A stretch of 64,000 nt of DNA from Zingiber officinale (GCF_018446385.1 NC_055991.1:114795794-114859793); one strand, 5' to 3'. Positions 45,204-56,075 are shown, counted from the first letter of the stretch. The notes: a model not told the origin generated them from the sequence alone. Translations and numbers: made by a program.

Positions 45204-46217
45204 TCAATGGTTGAACCACCGTCTCGATCCGAAATGCACCAGCTGAGTCGACTCGTCGGCGACGCGCCCCCCGATCCGAGCCGACTCGCTTACCTTATCT
45301 CGCCGGAACCTCCTCTTCTCCTCCTCCTCATCCCGCAGTGCCGCCGCCTCCGCCTGCTCCGACAGGTGACGCACGCCGGTCCAGAACCAGTCTCCGATCG
45401 TCGGCTTCCGATCCCACGGCCGGTGCCTCGTCTCCTCGAGTCGCCTCAGCACGCAGACCAGCTCCACCGAATCGGCGAAGCCGAGCGAAGTCGTCCGCTC
45501 CCTCATCTCCCGGACTCGGATCTCGATCTCGTGCTCCGCGGCGATCCGATCCGCCTCTATCAACCTCACCGCCTCGCCGACGAGATTGTTCCCCTCGACG
45601 ACGGCCATCTCCGGGGCGCGGCTCATCACTTCGACGATCTCCACGAGCAAGTCGAGCTCGGAGATTAGGTCGCCGTCGAGGAGCGTGGTGACGCGGTCGT
45701 CGCCTGGATTAGGGTTAGGGTGGAAGGGGGCGAGGAGGAGGGAGGCGGAGACCAGGAGCTCGAGGAGGCGAGCGTACCATCGGACCCAGGAGGCTAGGGC
45801 GAACGAAGCGGGGGAGGATCCGAGGGGGAAGGCAGAGAGGGCGAGTGGGTTGCGGCCGGAGGTTGGGTGGCGGAGGAGGGCGATGGGGAGTTGGTCGCGG
45901 AGGATGAAGGCGCCGCGAGTGAAGACGTGGTGGAGGGCGAGGAGGCACTTGAGGGCGACGGCGGGGTCGCGGGTGGAGCGGAGGCGGTCGGTGAGGGCGC
46001 CGACGGCGGACGCGGCGGAGAGACGGGAGCCGTGTCCGAAGGAGAGGAGCGCGCGGATGTGGCGGGGGCGGGGGGGCTCGTCGGCGGGCTGGTGAGGCGT
46101 GGCGCGAAGGACAGCGATCTGGGCAGCGGAGGAAGGGGAGAGGGTTGCAGCGGCGGCGGCGGCGAAGGAGGCGGTGTCCTTGAGCGCGCCGACGAGGCCG
46201 CGGAGCTTGCGACCCAT
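45204..46217 (-). CDS. ANTH-domain protein, putative clathrin assembly protein (At4g40080 type)
   Basis: An intact intronless gene for 337 residues, the only complete host gene in the window. Members of this family bind membrane phosphoinositides through an ANTH (AP180 N-terminal homology) domain and act in clathrin-mediated vesicle budding. The family is recognised by AQIAVLRATPHQPADEPP, PRHIRALLSFGHGSRLSAAS, ALKCLLALHHVFTRGAFILR, SGRNPLALSAFPLGSSPASF, ASWVRWYARLLE and the C-terminal SVELVCVLRRLEETR. The domain occupies roughly residues 30-290. A short basic/acidic tail ends HFGSRRWFNH. The length fits the small single-exon subgroup, which lacks the long adaptor-binding C-terminus of AP180; I see no NPF or DLF motif. 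The third-codon-position GC content is extreme, as in many monocot genes. The GC-rich opposite-strand frames are shadows. The start is the first ATG, following an AGAGAG-rich leader. Confidence 0.88.
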   Translation of the reverse strand: MGRKLRGLVGALKDTASFAAAAAATLSPSSAAQIAVLRATPHQPADEPPRPRHIRALLSFGHGSRLSAASAVGALTDRLRSTRDPAVALKCLLALHHVFTRGAFILRDQLPIALLRHPTSGRNPLALSAFPLGSSPASFALASWVRWYARLLELLVSASLLLAPFHPNPNPGDDRVTTLLDGDLISELDLLVEIVEVMSRAPEMAVVEGNNLVGEAVRLIEADRIAAEHEIEIRVREMRERTTSLGFADSVELVCVLRRLEETRHRPWDRKPTIGDWFWTGVRHLSEQAEAAALRDEEEEKRRFRRDKVSESARIGGRVADESTQLVHFGSRRWFNH

Positions 46218-46297
46218 CTCTCTGACTCTGTCTATGCGTCTCTCTGTTTCTCTATGCGTGCATTAAGATCGGGTCCGAGTTACAAGTAGAGTACCAG

Positions 46298-46308
46298 TAA
46301 ATATAATA
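46298..46308 (-). promoter_or_regulatory. Probable TATA box of the ANTH gene
   Basis: On the minus strand TATTATATTTA lies about 80 bases before the ATG at 46217, with a GA/CT-rich leader between. Position and composition fit a plant core promoter, but a transcription start is not shown. Confidence 0.45.
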
Positions 46309-47382
46309 CAAAAACACAGCAGTCAACGTCTGGCACTCTTATCCTTTTATCGCACGGAATAGTTTTTGACTTCACAACAGCGTAAAATATAAGTCAACGG
46401 ATTTATCAAATTCAGATATATATTTTTTTTCATTTGAATCAAATCAAGATATGATCATTAGGTATTTTTTTTTAAATGCTAATAAAGTTTAAAATATCTT
46501 TTCAAATCTCATTCATATTAAAATGTTCTTAAGCAATTTTATTTTACTCTCTGAAATGCTTTAACGGTAGCTCACAAAAACAAAATAAGCATTTATTTTA
46601 TAAGAAAATAACAGAGCATTTTAATATTAATAAAATCTTAGAGGTATTTAGAAATTATTAAATCTTGTGAGGTATTTTGAAACATGATGTGGTTCATTTT
46701 AACTTGAGCTATTGTGATTTTATTTATGGACTATGTTCAAAAAAATTATAGAATTCCTTAAAGTATTGAGTCATTTTAGGTGTGAATTATTATTATTTTA
46801 TTGTTAAACTCTACCTAAAAGGATCACAGGATCTTCTCAAATATTGAGTTACTTTTGATCTACTCAAAATTTCTTCTAAACATCATGTCACTCTTGACCT
46901 GTTTAATGTCTCATAATTTTATTCTTAGACCAAAGCCGACTTTAGGCATAAGTCATTAAAGCCTATGCCTAGGGCCCCAATTTTTATTAGGGCTCATTAT
47001 TTTTAGTGTATTACATATATTTTTATGTGTTTTTTAAAAGAGAATGAAAAAGATAGGCCAACGTGATAAAAAATTACATAATCTCATTCTCTAAAAATTG
47101 GGGTCATTATTTTTAATATATTAAATACATAAAATATATTTTTTTTTAAGAGAATAGAAAAGAATATAACCCACATGAATAAATATCAATCTTATCAAAA
47201 CTTCAGATTCGCAAAAAAAATATTGTGGTTCCAATGGACAGAGTCATAAAGGGGCTCTTTTTTTAATAAATTAAATTTATTTTTAATTATGGATATTATT
47301 TTATAAAATCTAATCTATTCCTCTTCAATATCTCTCAATCCTACCTACTTTTATTATGTTTCTTATTCATTGATGATGTTTT
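46309..47382. other. AT-rich 5' flank of the ANTH gene
   Basis: No gene. At 46925-47010 and 47090-47150 two related pieces (GGGCTCATTATTTTTAG...ATTACATA, GGGTCATTATTTTTAATATA, AAAAGAGAAT) form a degenerate direct repeat. AAGCCTATGCCTAGGGCCCC at 46961 is reminiscent of a decayed transposon end but is unassigned. Confidence 0.4.
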
Positions 47383-48729
47383 TGTTGGGGTCGTTAGGCC
47401 GACTAGAAAGGAAGTTGAATAGCCCTGCTAAAAATAAAACAGAAAATACCCTTCTCAGACTTAAATGAACACTGGTGATCCCGTCCGAAAGCTGAGTCAG
47501 ACGGACCACCGGGTGAGGTGGATGGAATGTTGACTGAGTCGCGACGTCCCGAAGGGGAGTGTGCTGAGATGACTTCTATGTTGACCAAGTCTTCAAAAGT
47601 CCTCTGGTCAACGCTACCTGCAGCCAGCGACCGGGTTGACCCGGCCCCCGGTACCCCGATGCTCGAGGCAGATCCAACGAATATATGAGTACAAGACTAA
47701 GTCATAAAATAATGAAATATGCATAGAATATGAACGAAGGACGTACCTTGGCCCGGGGGGCGCCCTCGAATGGGACGCGGCTCGAGTTGTCGCGACCCAG
47801 AAGAGTAGATGACTCCAATCAGGCTGGAGAGTAGGATATGACGACAAGGAGCTGAAAGCGGCACGGGCCCGGAAGATGAGCTGCAGGTCGAGATACAACA
47901 CTGGCACGCAGGGCGGGAGATATTAGCGACACGCATGCTGGAACTTGAAATTGGCACGTAGGCCGGGACATGACTTCGGCACGTAGACCGAGATGAAACA
48001 CCGACACACGGATCGGGAAAACAACAAGAGCGGAATACGGCAAAATCAGTGACGCCGAACAATAACCAAGGCACGAAGGTCGAAGCACCACAACATATGA
48101 AGCTGGAACAAGATGACGACACGAAGGTCGGCACACAACGGGATCGAAATACGCTCAAATCAGTGAAAGCGAAAATAGTAAGTACTAGTAGCGGCTGCGG
48201 CCGCCCGAGGCGGCACGAGGAGACAACTACTGCAACAACGCTATGCCGGCGATAGCAGATGGCGGACGGAAAAGCTGGCGTGGTAACTGGCTAGTGCGTT
48301 CGAGAGAGAAAAGAGGGAAGGGTGGAGGTTAACGACGAAAGGCATGGTCCGACAGCCGGCGAAGGCAGCGAGGCAGCTTGCTGGGAGAGATGTCGGCGGT
48401 CGGAGACTGCTCGACGGGGGCTGTGGAGAGGATGACGACGCCACAAGGCGAAGCTGTGGCCGACCGTGTGTTTAACCGGTGCCGAATCTGTCCGGTAGAG
48501 GCGTCGCGAGGAGGAGAGGGAGAGGAACGACAGCCGGCTCCGGTGAGGGCTTGAGCTCGGGGAGGAGAAGTTGGCTGTCCTCTCTTTTGGCGGCGAAGAA
48601 GAAAACCCGAAGCCCTTTCCCTTCGCCCAGTACCTCCTCCCTCTTAAGACCTAAATAGTGCAAAGACAATAATGCCCCTCCTTCCTCTCTTAATCACTTT
48701 TTTTACCCCAAAATCATATTCACATTACA
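47383..48729 (-). mobile_element. LTR of a Tat-type element, minus orientation
   Basis: On the plus strand it starts TGTTGGGGTCG and ends CACATTACA, so on the minus strand it runs TGTAATGTG...CGACCCCAACA. Immediately outside its minus-strand start lies ACTAGACTTGAAGGGGAGACT, a polypurine tract almost the same as that of the Tat element at 28984. Only about 280 bp of internal sequence (48730-49006) remain before Copia-C. The GC-rich frames within are not supported as genes. Confidence 0.65.
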
Positions 48730-49006
48730 AGTCTCCCCTTCAAGTCTAGTCTAAGGAGGCGCAAGTCCGACTGACTAGACGAAGCCCAAAATAGAATCGC
48801 TACCGAACGCGGAATCAGATCACTAGTGCTCGTCTTATCACGTCGGACGAGTAGCTGTGGCAATGTTGGGCAGGAAATCGAGCGATATCAAGCGGGCGGT
48901 CGGGCGATGCTAAGCAGAGCGATCGAGCGACAATCAATATCAGGTGACCGAAAAGTGTCAATCGAGTGATCGAGAATGCCGAGCGAGTGGTGTCGAGCGT
49001 GCGATC
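48730..49006 (-). mobile_element. Tat-type internal 3' end and polypurine tract
   Basis: Read on the minus strand, this is the last stretch of a Tat-type internal region, rich in GATCG/TCGCTCG words and closing with CTAGACTTGAAGGGG before the LTR. Truncated at 49006 by Copia-C. Confidence 0.55.
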
Positions 49007-49885
49007 TGTTGGAACCCCAAGGAGTTTTGATGTGATCAAACAAGCTACGTTAGGTCCTGCGTTTGTTTAACCCTTGTGTCTAAGTGTCCAGGAGCTTATG
49101 AACACAGGAAGTTGAGTGGAAGATGCGACTAGCGAGAAGGACGGCACGGGGAGAGAGTCGACGGGCTCGGTGCGTCCGAGGGACGAGGTGACCGCGGAAG
49201 AGTACACCGGTGGACGAGAAGAATGTGCGCGATGTTCGAGGGACGAGAAACCTGGAAGGAAAGCTGCTCGAGGAGAAGGCCGGAACTTGGGTTCGGGTGA
49301 GCCCTATTCCGAATGGCCGAGATCACCCAAGCTAGTGGAGCCGGAGTTAAAGACCCGGACCGAGACGAGCTGAACCGAAGCTGAGCGACCGGGCGAAAAA
49401 GTCAACCAGAGTTGACTTTTGGGGTCCAGGGTGCCCGGAGCTGACCAGGGCGCCTGGACCCCTCCGGGGCGCCCGGACCGAAGTTGTTGACCAGATCGAG
49501 TCAAACTCGATCTGAACATTGGGCGAAACCCCTTCGGGGCACCCCGACCAGTGCTATAAATATAGCACTGGTTTGCACAGATCCTATAACTCACTTGTAA
49601 TTCATTTTTATCTGTGCTTTATTTTCTTTTGTACTGTTAACGCTGAAAGAGGCTACTCCGCCCATAAGAGAATCAGATAGAGTGTCATCTTTGCCTTGGA
49701 TTAGCAATCCTCTGATTGCAAACCAAGTAAACCCTCTGCTTCTATTTTAGATTCTATTTATTTAGTCTCTGTTTCTTTTTAATTACAAGTTCCTTAAATT
49801 AGTTGAATATCCGAGAAAGGTTTTGGTTTAATTTTTGTAGGGCAATTCACCCCTCCCCTCTTGCCGCCCTCCAAAGGGACCTACA
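49007..49885 (+). repeat. Copia-C 5' LTR (879 bp)
   Basis: Starts TGTTGGAACCCCAAGG and ends AGGGACCTACA. The primer-binding site TGGTATCAGAGC, complementary to initiator tRNA-Met, follows at 49888. The promoter section holds CGGGGCGCCCGGA (about 49464), the inverted repeat AGATCGAGT-CAA-ACTCGATCT (49493-49513), CCCCTTCGGGG (about 49530), and a TATA box CTATAAATA set inside 11-bp arms (49547-49572). The 3' LTR lies beyond the window. The family is shared with Copia-A (9672-10590). Confidence 0.85.
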
Positions 49886-49941
49886 AGTGGTATCAGAGCA
49901 AGGCGCTTTAGGAGGACTAATCGTCGATCGAAGCAACAAGA

Positions 49942-50196
49942 ATGGCCAGACCAAGCATCGTTCCACCAAAATTCGAGGGGAACTTCGCAAACTGGAAGCG
50001 TTGTATGGAGGTATTTCTAAGAACTGATTTCGAAATTCGGTTTATAATGAAGTATGGTTTTTTAGCTCCGACAAATCAAGATGGAGAAGAAAAAGAAGAG
50101 AGCAATTGGACAAAGAAGGAGCAGAATGAATCTGTAGCAAACAACCGTACGGAATATCACTTGCTGAGCGTGTTACCGCCTCAAGAGGTCAACTAC
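49942..50196 (+). CDS. Copia-C Gag, first part (interrupted by CACTA-2)
   Basis: Open from ATG (MARPSIVPPKFEGNFANWKR) through EKEESNWTKKEQNESVAN and EYHLLSVLPPQEVNY. This is the DUF4219/UBN2-type N-terminus of Copia Gag. The last codon, TAC at 50194-50196, is the target-site triplet duplicated by CACTA-2. The reading resumes in the same frame with the second TAC at 63457. No stop or shift occurs in either part, so before the CACTA insertion this gag was intact as far as the window shows. Confidence 0.85.
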
Positions 50197-50216
50197 CACT
50201 ACAAGAAAAAAGCTAA

Positions 50217-50520
50217 TAGACAACGCTTTTAAAGCGTTGTCTATGTGCCTGAAAAAGCGTTGTTAAAAGCACTGTTGTTAAAAGTCTACTCAACGACAAC
50301 ACTTTTAAAGCATTGTCGTTTGTAGCGAAGACAACGCTTTTGCAACGCTTTAAAAGCGTTGTCGGTTTTTACAAAGACAACATTTTTGCAACGCTTTTAA
50401 AGTGTTGTTTTTGGTGGAAAAGACAACGCTTTTGCAACGCTTTTAAAGCGTTGTCATGTTTTGCAAAGACAAGACTATTACAACGCTTTAAAAGCGTTGT
50501 CATTTTAAAGAAAAAAAATT
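50217..50520. repeat. CACTA-2 left subterminal palindromic repeats
   Basis: About eight half-sites and full palindromes of ACAACGCTTT/AAAGCGTTGT are packed into 300 bp, for example GACAACGCTTTTAAAGCGTTG near 50219, CAACGCTTTAAAAGCGTTG at 50344 and again near 50480. The same motif, more decayed, fills 63195-63440. Confidence 0.9.
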
Positions 50521-51883
50521 AAAAAAATTATTTAAAAATCATTATTTGTATATTTACGGAACTATTATTTTTCTTTTACCATGTCCAGATTTTAATTTTA
50601 CATATAATCGGCTCAGCTAATGATTTCAAACTCATACAAAAATAATAGAATTTTGACATTGAAGTAATATTAGTATTTAATTACATGAGAAGCTAGTAAA
50701 TATCAAAATTAACACTAATTCTATTTCAAAGTAGATAGTGATATTCACATTTAAAACAAAAGAGCACAAAATAACTAATCGACCTCGAAGCCAACAATCT
50801 GTTTACTTCTACTAGCTACACTAAAAAATTATTATCGGCTTGAGAACGAGACAAAACAGTACAGTAATTACTACCACAATACTGAAGAAGTAGCTTGTCT
50901 TTCTCAATCTATTACAGGAATAAGCAATTAGATTTTGTCTAGGATCTTTGTGAGCTTTGAACATATTGAACAATTGGCCTGAAATATAAACAAAAAATTA
51001 CAGTCAATAGTTTGAACCAAAAAATTACTTCTACTAGCTATTTTCTATAAATGAACCAAAATTCATTACTCAAAAATAAATGCTTGCAGAAAGAAAAAAA
51101 AAGAAAGAAAGCTTGCAAAAATGTAACGTTTTTTCAAACTGCAGAAAGAAAGCTTGCAAAAATGAAACGCTTTCTTCTCCGCAAACACTTTCTTGCAAAA
51201 AGCACTGTTGTTGCAGAAATGCAACGTTTCTTCAAACTACAGAAAGAAAGCTTGGCTTGCAGAAAGGCAATATTTCTTCAAACTGCATTCTAAAATACAT
51301 GCAGTTTCTAATATGCATTCTAAAATGCATGCAGTTTCTAAACTGCTTTCTTCACAAGGCTTATGTAGATAACAAATATCTAAGAAACAATTGGCATTTT
51401 CCTAGCGTCAATTGCCACAAACACTAACCTCCTGCAATTCTTCTACCACATCATCTATCCTGCCACATCACTGTCAATGGATATCTAATGCAATTTGATT
51501 CCTGTTAAACCCTGTCAATGGAAGAAAGAATGGCAGTTATTTTTGTGGATGCATGTCTATGAGTTTATTGCAATGGTGTATGGGAAACAAAGCATATCCA
51601 CCCATACGAACTCACATCTACTCAGGCCTGTGGGTTCGAGTTTTCAAATTCAATCCCTTGCCTATATCCTATCCAAAGCATGTTAGTCAAGCCAAGGAAT
51701 GTCATTGAAGCATCCAAAACAAAATGATAGCAAAACAATTGCACAAAACGATGCTGGGAGAGAAAGTAATCACCCATTGACTGTAATTCTCTGACCTTCT
51801 TGAAAGAGTAAACCGAACAAGAAGGACCATTGTGATAAGAACCAGCATAGTGGGTTTTAGCATTTGAAAGCTAGCAGAGACAC
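50521..51883. other. CACTA-2 internal filler with local repeats
   Basis: No gene recognised. At 51080-51345 CAGAAAGAAAGCTTGCAAAAATG-type and GCATTCTAAAATGCATGCAG-type phrases recur two or three times, producing false open frames on the plus strand. The remainder is AT-rich and may include intron sequence of captured genes. Confidence 0.5.
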
Positions 51884-51995
51884 CACCATTTTCTCGCTTA
51901 AATCCCAAAGCCTTCTTGATAGTTTTTCATCAAAATACTTTTCAGTCACACCCTTGGAGTTCATATGCAGTGTCATATAGCATTTAGTTGTGCTC
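51884..51995 (-). pseudogene. Captured exon: short-chain dehydrogenase (TIC32/retinol-dehydrogenase-like) C-terminus
   Basis: Reading the minus strand, an intron-like end ATTACAG (AG at 51997-51996) is followed by a frame reading STTKCYMTLHMNSKGVTEKY and FDEKLSRRLWDLSEKMV. This corresponds to the C-terminal exon of the plant TIC32/WW-oxidoreductase-like SDRs, where a 'TTCYVALHP..KGVSGKYF ... LWDFSEELV' pattern is typical. The Cys- and substrate-loop region that normally lies between KYF and KLW is shortened. Only this exon is recognisable; the Rossmann and YxxxK parts are absent. It is a gene fragment inside CACTA-2, unlikely to encode an enzyme. Confidence 0.6.
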
Positions 51996-52276
51996 CTGTA
52001 ATTATCTATACTCGAGCTATTTAGTTGGAGTTTCTGAATACCTCCATTCACCTTCAAAATATCTGAAAAGGCACTGCACGTAAAATTTCTACAATCTCAA
52101 CATCTAATGAAAGACAACAGGAATAAGCAAATGACATGTGCAAATTTCCATAATCTCAATATCTAAAGAGCATTCATAAGCAAAGAAGAGATGACATGAT
52201 TGTCACTAGTATCTTATAAGCTATTCAAAAATTATGTGAACGGCAAAATCTAGAGAAGCACCTTCAAATGAATGTT

Positions 52277-52281
52277 CAATG
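52277..52281. repeat. Target-site duplication CAATG, left copy
   Basis: CAATG directly precedes the TG of the Copia LTR at 52282 and recurs at 60641-60645 after the CA of the other LTR. Confidence 0.95.
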
Positions 52282-53372
52282 TGTAAAACCGTTAGATTCG
52301 ATAGAGGGGGGGGGGGTGAATATCGATTCGAAAATCTCGAGTTAAAACGCAGCGGAAAAGTAAAGAAGTAAAGAGATGACACTGTTGATTTTTACTTCGT
52401 TCGGAGCCTGTGGCGACTCCTACTCGAAGGCCCGTACTCCTTGAGTACTTTCGTTGGGCAATTCACTAGCAATTCGGATAATTACAATTTACGTACAAAT
52501 ATTGCTAATGAAAAAGAAAGAAAACAAAGCTAATCGACAAACAATGAATTAAAAAGAGAGCCGGAGTGAGTCGTCGTTGCTTTGTGAACGTTGTTGGAGC
52601 GCAGAGCAGCAGAGTGATTGGACTCAGAGTTCTCAGAAGACTTGTGTTTTGAAGCTCCTGCCTGGGGCTTCTTTTATATGCTGCTCCGGGCGCCTGGATC
52701 CCCTCCGGGCGCCTGGAATGTGACGTAGCACTCCCAACCAGCATGCTCCAAGTGTCAACGTCGTCCTGGGATAAAATTTGCCTCCCGGGTGCCTGGATCC
52801 CCACTGTTTCCTGCCTGCAAAACAGTGTTAGTCCGAGGCAAATAAACCCTGCAGCACAGTTTGTTAGCACATTTTTACAGGTACGCTCAGTAATAAAAAT
52901 TAGCATTCAGAGTATGACTTAGATTCCGTCTTTCCGAGACCGGAATCTAGTCACGATCTCGACTTAGATATCCGAAATGGATCTAAGCCGGATCGACGCC
53001 TAATGTTCCCTTCCCGGGAACGCGTCCTCACAGTCACTCCCCTCCAGTGACTTACCTCACTTACCTGCCAGACGTCCGGTCAGCCCGTCGACCCGTCTGG
53101 ACTTCTTGCCAAGCGTCCGGTCAGCCCGTCGACCCGCTTGGACTTCTCGCCAGCTATCCGGTCAGCCCGTCGACCTAGCTGGACTTCTCGCCAAGCGTCC
53201 GGTCAGCCCGTCGACCCGCTTGGACTTCTCGCCAGCTATCCGGTCAGCCCGTCGACCTAGCTGGACTTTTCCTGCACACTTGATAAAAGTGTCAGACAAC
53301 AACACAACTAACTTAACCCATTTGTCATTCATCAAAACCTGGGTTAGACCGTTAGTGCTACCCGCACCAACA
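52282..53372 (-). repeat. Copia 3' LTR (1091 bp)
   Basis: Nearly identical to 59564-60640. The visible differences are a longer G run at 52306-52316, a replaced stretch near 52640-52665, CGGGTGCCTGGATCCCC against CGGGCGCCCGGACCCCC near 52797, and a few single bases. It contains five alternating copies of GCGTCCGGTCAGCCCGTCGA / GCTATCCGGTCAGCCCGTCG in the region 53079-53260. On the minus strand TATAAAAG at about 52674 is the candidate TATA box. Confidence 0.95.
53079..53270 (-). repeat. Short tandem repeats inside the LTR
   Basis: Units of about 41 bp with CCGGTCAGCCCGTCGACC and (C/T)TGGACTTCTCGCCA occur five times, alternating two versions (AGCGTCC...CGCTT and GCTATCC...TAGCT). The same array stands at 60343-60534 in the other LTR. 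The LTR of 38210-39484 keeps a decayed form. Confidence 0.85.
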
Positions 53373-54824
53373 ATCTCCCCCTTTTTGATGGAATGACAAC
53401 CTGGTTAAGTTAGTGAAAGCATATGTACGAAACAACATGTATTTGTGTGGTTTTAAAGTTAGTTTGAGTTTTCAAATTGGTTTAGCTAACTTAACCACCT
53501 AACCCTCCTCCCCCTTTGGCATTCATCAAAAAAGAACAAGGGTAAATAAGCATAGTGTTTAAGTTACCTAATCATGAAAAATAACTGAGTTTGGTTCAAA
53601 ATTCAAGGATAAAAGTACACTCTTTAAATCCAAGAAAAATCAATTTGACTTTGGGGGAGTTTTTAAAAAAACTTGTTTAACGCATTTGTTCTTTAGCTTT
53701 TGAAAAAATTGCTAAGTGTAGATTGTCTAATTTTCATTCATAAGTGTATAAGGTCTAATGTTTCAAACCAAATTTCCAAAACAAGTTTGAGAAAATATAT
53801 TTTTCAAAACTGATTTATTTTTCAACACTAAGTTTGTAAAAGATTCAATTTTCAAAATCAAAGAAAATGATTTTGAGAAGCTTAGTTTGTAAAATTTAGC
53901 TTTGAAATTAAATTGTCAAACTCAAGTTTTAAGGACTAGATTCAGTACCATTTTTCAAGGTAAAGTTAAATTAAATTCAAATCTTTACTTTCAGTTTTCA
54001 GAGGAGTTTGGTAAAAGTAAGATCATATTTTTAGAATGTGTTTGTAAAATTTGTTTTCTAAAATCAAATTTTCAAAGTGTAAAAGTGTTAGATTCAAAAC
54101 CATGGTTTGAAATACTTGAAAAGGTCAGTTTTCAAAAACTAGGAAAAATGGATAAAAAGTTTGTGAGGTAAAAGAATTTCACAATTTTAAACAAGTTGTT
54201 TTTAAACTTTGATTTTCAAAATTAAGTTTAAAATTCAATTTGGAAAACTAAAGTAGTTTTATTTCTCCCCCTGAAATTGATACTTAATTCTAACCAGCTG
54301 TCTAACCAGTTAGGTACTAACTAACTATCAGAAGATAGTAGCTTTTACTAGGTTAGTCAGATTAAGGAAATTATAATCAGTCAGTGTTTGAATTGATTGA
54401 TGAACTTTAATCTGATTAATATCTGAATTGTATTTAACGTCCAAACTTATGTTGATGCACTGAAATAAGCATCTTAAGTCTAGACAGTTGGCCTATGCAT
54501 CTCACCCCTTTCTATGTTTGTCAAACACAAGCAAGGGAACCCTAGGGTGTTGGTGAGATGCTCAAAAACTAGTCCTATGGGTACATGCTTTCTAAGGATG
54601 TAAAGCTAGTCTAAGGCCAAAACTGTTTTTGAAAATCTAAAAATGGAAAGTTTTGAAAACAAACAAGTTTAACCTATAATTTGATAAAATCATTTTTGAA
54701 AGTATTTTTTGAAATTTCCTAGTCTATTAAGATAGAACATATTCAATGTAAGTTTGAAATGCCACTAGATAAATCCAAAATATTTTACAAATAGTGTAGC
54801 TACAGAAGTAGGTCATCACTAAAG
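53373..54824 (-). other. Polypurine tract and AT-rich 3' region of the Copia element
   Basis: Starts (minus sense, next to the LTR) with CCATCAAAAAGGGGGAGATTG at 53372-53393, the plus-strand primer. The rest is AT-rich with many TTTTCAAA/TTTGAAAA words, and the 89-codon plus-strand frame at 53902-54171 looks accidental. No pol remnant is visible. Confidence 0.7.
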
Positions 54825-56075
54825 CTACTGAGATGATGAAGGGGGTGGTCCAGATCCCAAGGATCGAAGAAGTGCCATCAGCTCAGTGTGGCGGGTGTCC
54901 CCGGCAGCTCGTAACTCGGCAACCTCTCGCCGTATGTCCCGATGAAAGTCGGAGTTCTCCTGCTGGAGACTCGCCATGGCTCTCTCTAGTCCGGTCATAC
55001 GGTCGGCTAGAGTGCGGGGAGCGTGTCGTGGTGCTCGAGCTGGGGGTGGTGGTGGAGCCGGTGCGGCTTCCTCCGGAAATAGTGCCAGCATGAACTCGTC
55101 CATCTGTGCGTCTGGATCGGGCTGGTGCTGTGCCCCCCTCCGCCAAGTCATAGTCCCATCATCTCTATCTACCTGGATGCCGGCTAGGGAAAAGTTCCGA
55201 GAGGATATAACATCGAACTCGGTCATATGGGCAACGTCTCCTCTAGTGACATCAATGTGCAGCAAGGACATATAGGCTGTCAGAATGTGACCAAATGGCA
55301 TATGGACTTGACTGTCAGTCACGTATCCGGCTGAGTAAATGATGGTGGAAAAGATATGTAGGCTAATGTCAATCTCTAACCTATGAATCAGGGCATAAAG
55401 TAGGAATGAATGGAATGAGCGCATCACAGCGATGTCCCGAGTGGTCAGTGGTAAAATGCAAAGAACTACAACCCTATAAAGGGCGTAGTCCTGGACTCTA
55501 AGTTCTACTGACCTAAACTGTGTCACAGTGGGATCTCTCTCTCCTCCAAAAAAATACGAATACATCGTATCGAGAGTAATATGTGAGTAGGGATCGTCGA
55601 ACGGTAGATCCCTCGGAGGATAGCATAAAAAGGAGCAAGTAGAAGGACGCAACTCTAAAAACTCTCGGATAGTCGTAGGGGAAAATACGATATCAGTGCC
55701 TGCCGCCCTAGTGGTATAGGTGAAGTCGTCTACTTTTACTAGGTTATTGCAAAATTCGGCACATAGACTTATGTTTATTGGACTGGTACATTCGACAAGG
55801 TTCCTTAAATTGTAGTGGCCTATAACCTCTAAGGCAGAGGGACATGACCTTAGGAAGAACGCTCTATCTATGCAAGTAGTCCTAATGGCCTTATAAACGG
55901 TGGACTCAAATTTAATCCTAAGTTCGTCTGTGGGAAACCTAGGGTCTGTACTAGCATTGGAGGGTCCAGCACCAGTATTTGTTCGTTTCCTACTGTAGAT
56001 AAAGAATATTTAAAAAAAAATTAGAAGACAAAAGAAGTTTTTAGAGAGTGGAAGAGTGTTTTACCGAGGAGCCAT
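54825..56075 (-). CDS. Second gene of the Copia element: putative plant transposon protein, two exons
   Basis: Exon 1 is 56075-56065 (ATGGCTCCTCG), followed by a 72-bp intron 56064-55993 (GTAAAA...TACAG). Exon 2 is 55992-54825, including the stop. Joining gives an uninterrupted 392-residue frame starting MAPRRKR; without splicing the fifth codon is TAA. The N-terminal 250 residues carry DPRFPTDELRIKFE, INISLCAEFCNNL, DIVFSPTTIREFLEL, DIAVMRSFHSFLLYALIHRL and VHMPFGHILTAYM. This is the pattern of the domain annotated as putative plant transposon protein in Athila/Ogre-type and other plant elements. A proline-rich linker (APAPPPPPARAPRH) and a short coiled coil (LERAMASLQQENSDFHRDIR) follow. 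It is more GC-rich than gag, suggesting a different origin. Function is unknown. Confidence 0.75.

Noticed and set aside
45338..46095. Several long open frames opposite or overlapping the ANTH gene
   Set aside because: Shadows of a GC-rich coding sequence; no family similarity, while the minus frame has a coherent ANTH domain.
47614..48669. GC-rich overlapping frames of 65-153 codons
   Set aside because: All inside an LTR with TG...CA ends next to a polypurine tract; composition-driven and without recognisable domains.
49886..49900. tRNA-like TGGTATCAGAGC sequences (also 22857, 59561)
   Set aside because: These are retrotransposon primer-binding sites next to LTR ends, not tRNA genes; no cloverleaf follows.
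54825..55652. Long minus ORF considered as a host gene hit by a transposon
   Set aside because: Flanked by matching LTRs, TSD and gag of one complete element, and carries a domain typical of plant transposon accessory proteins.
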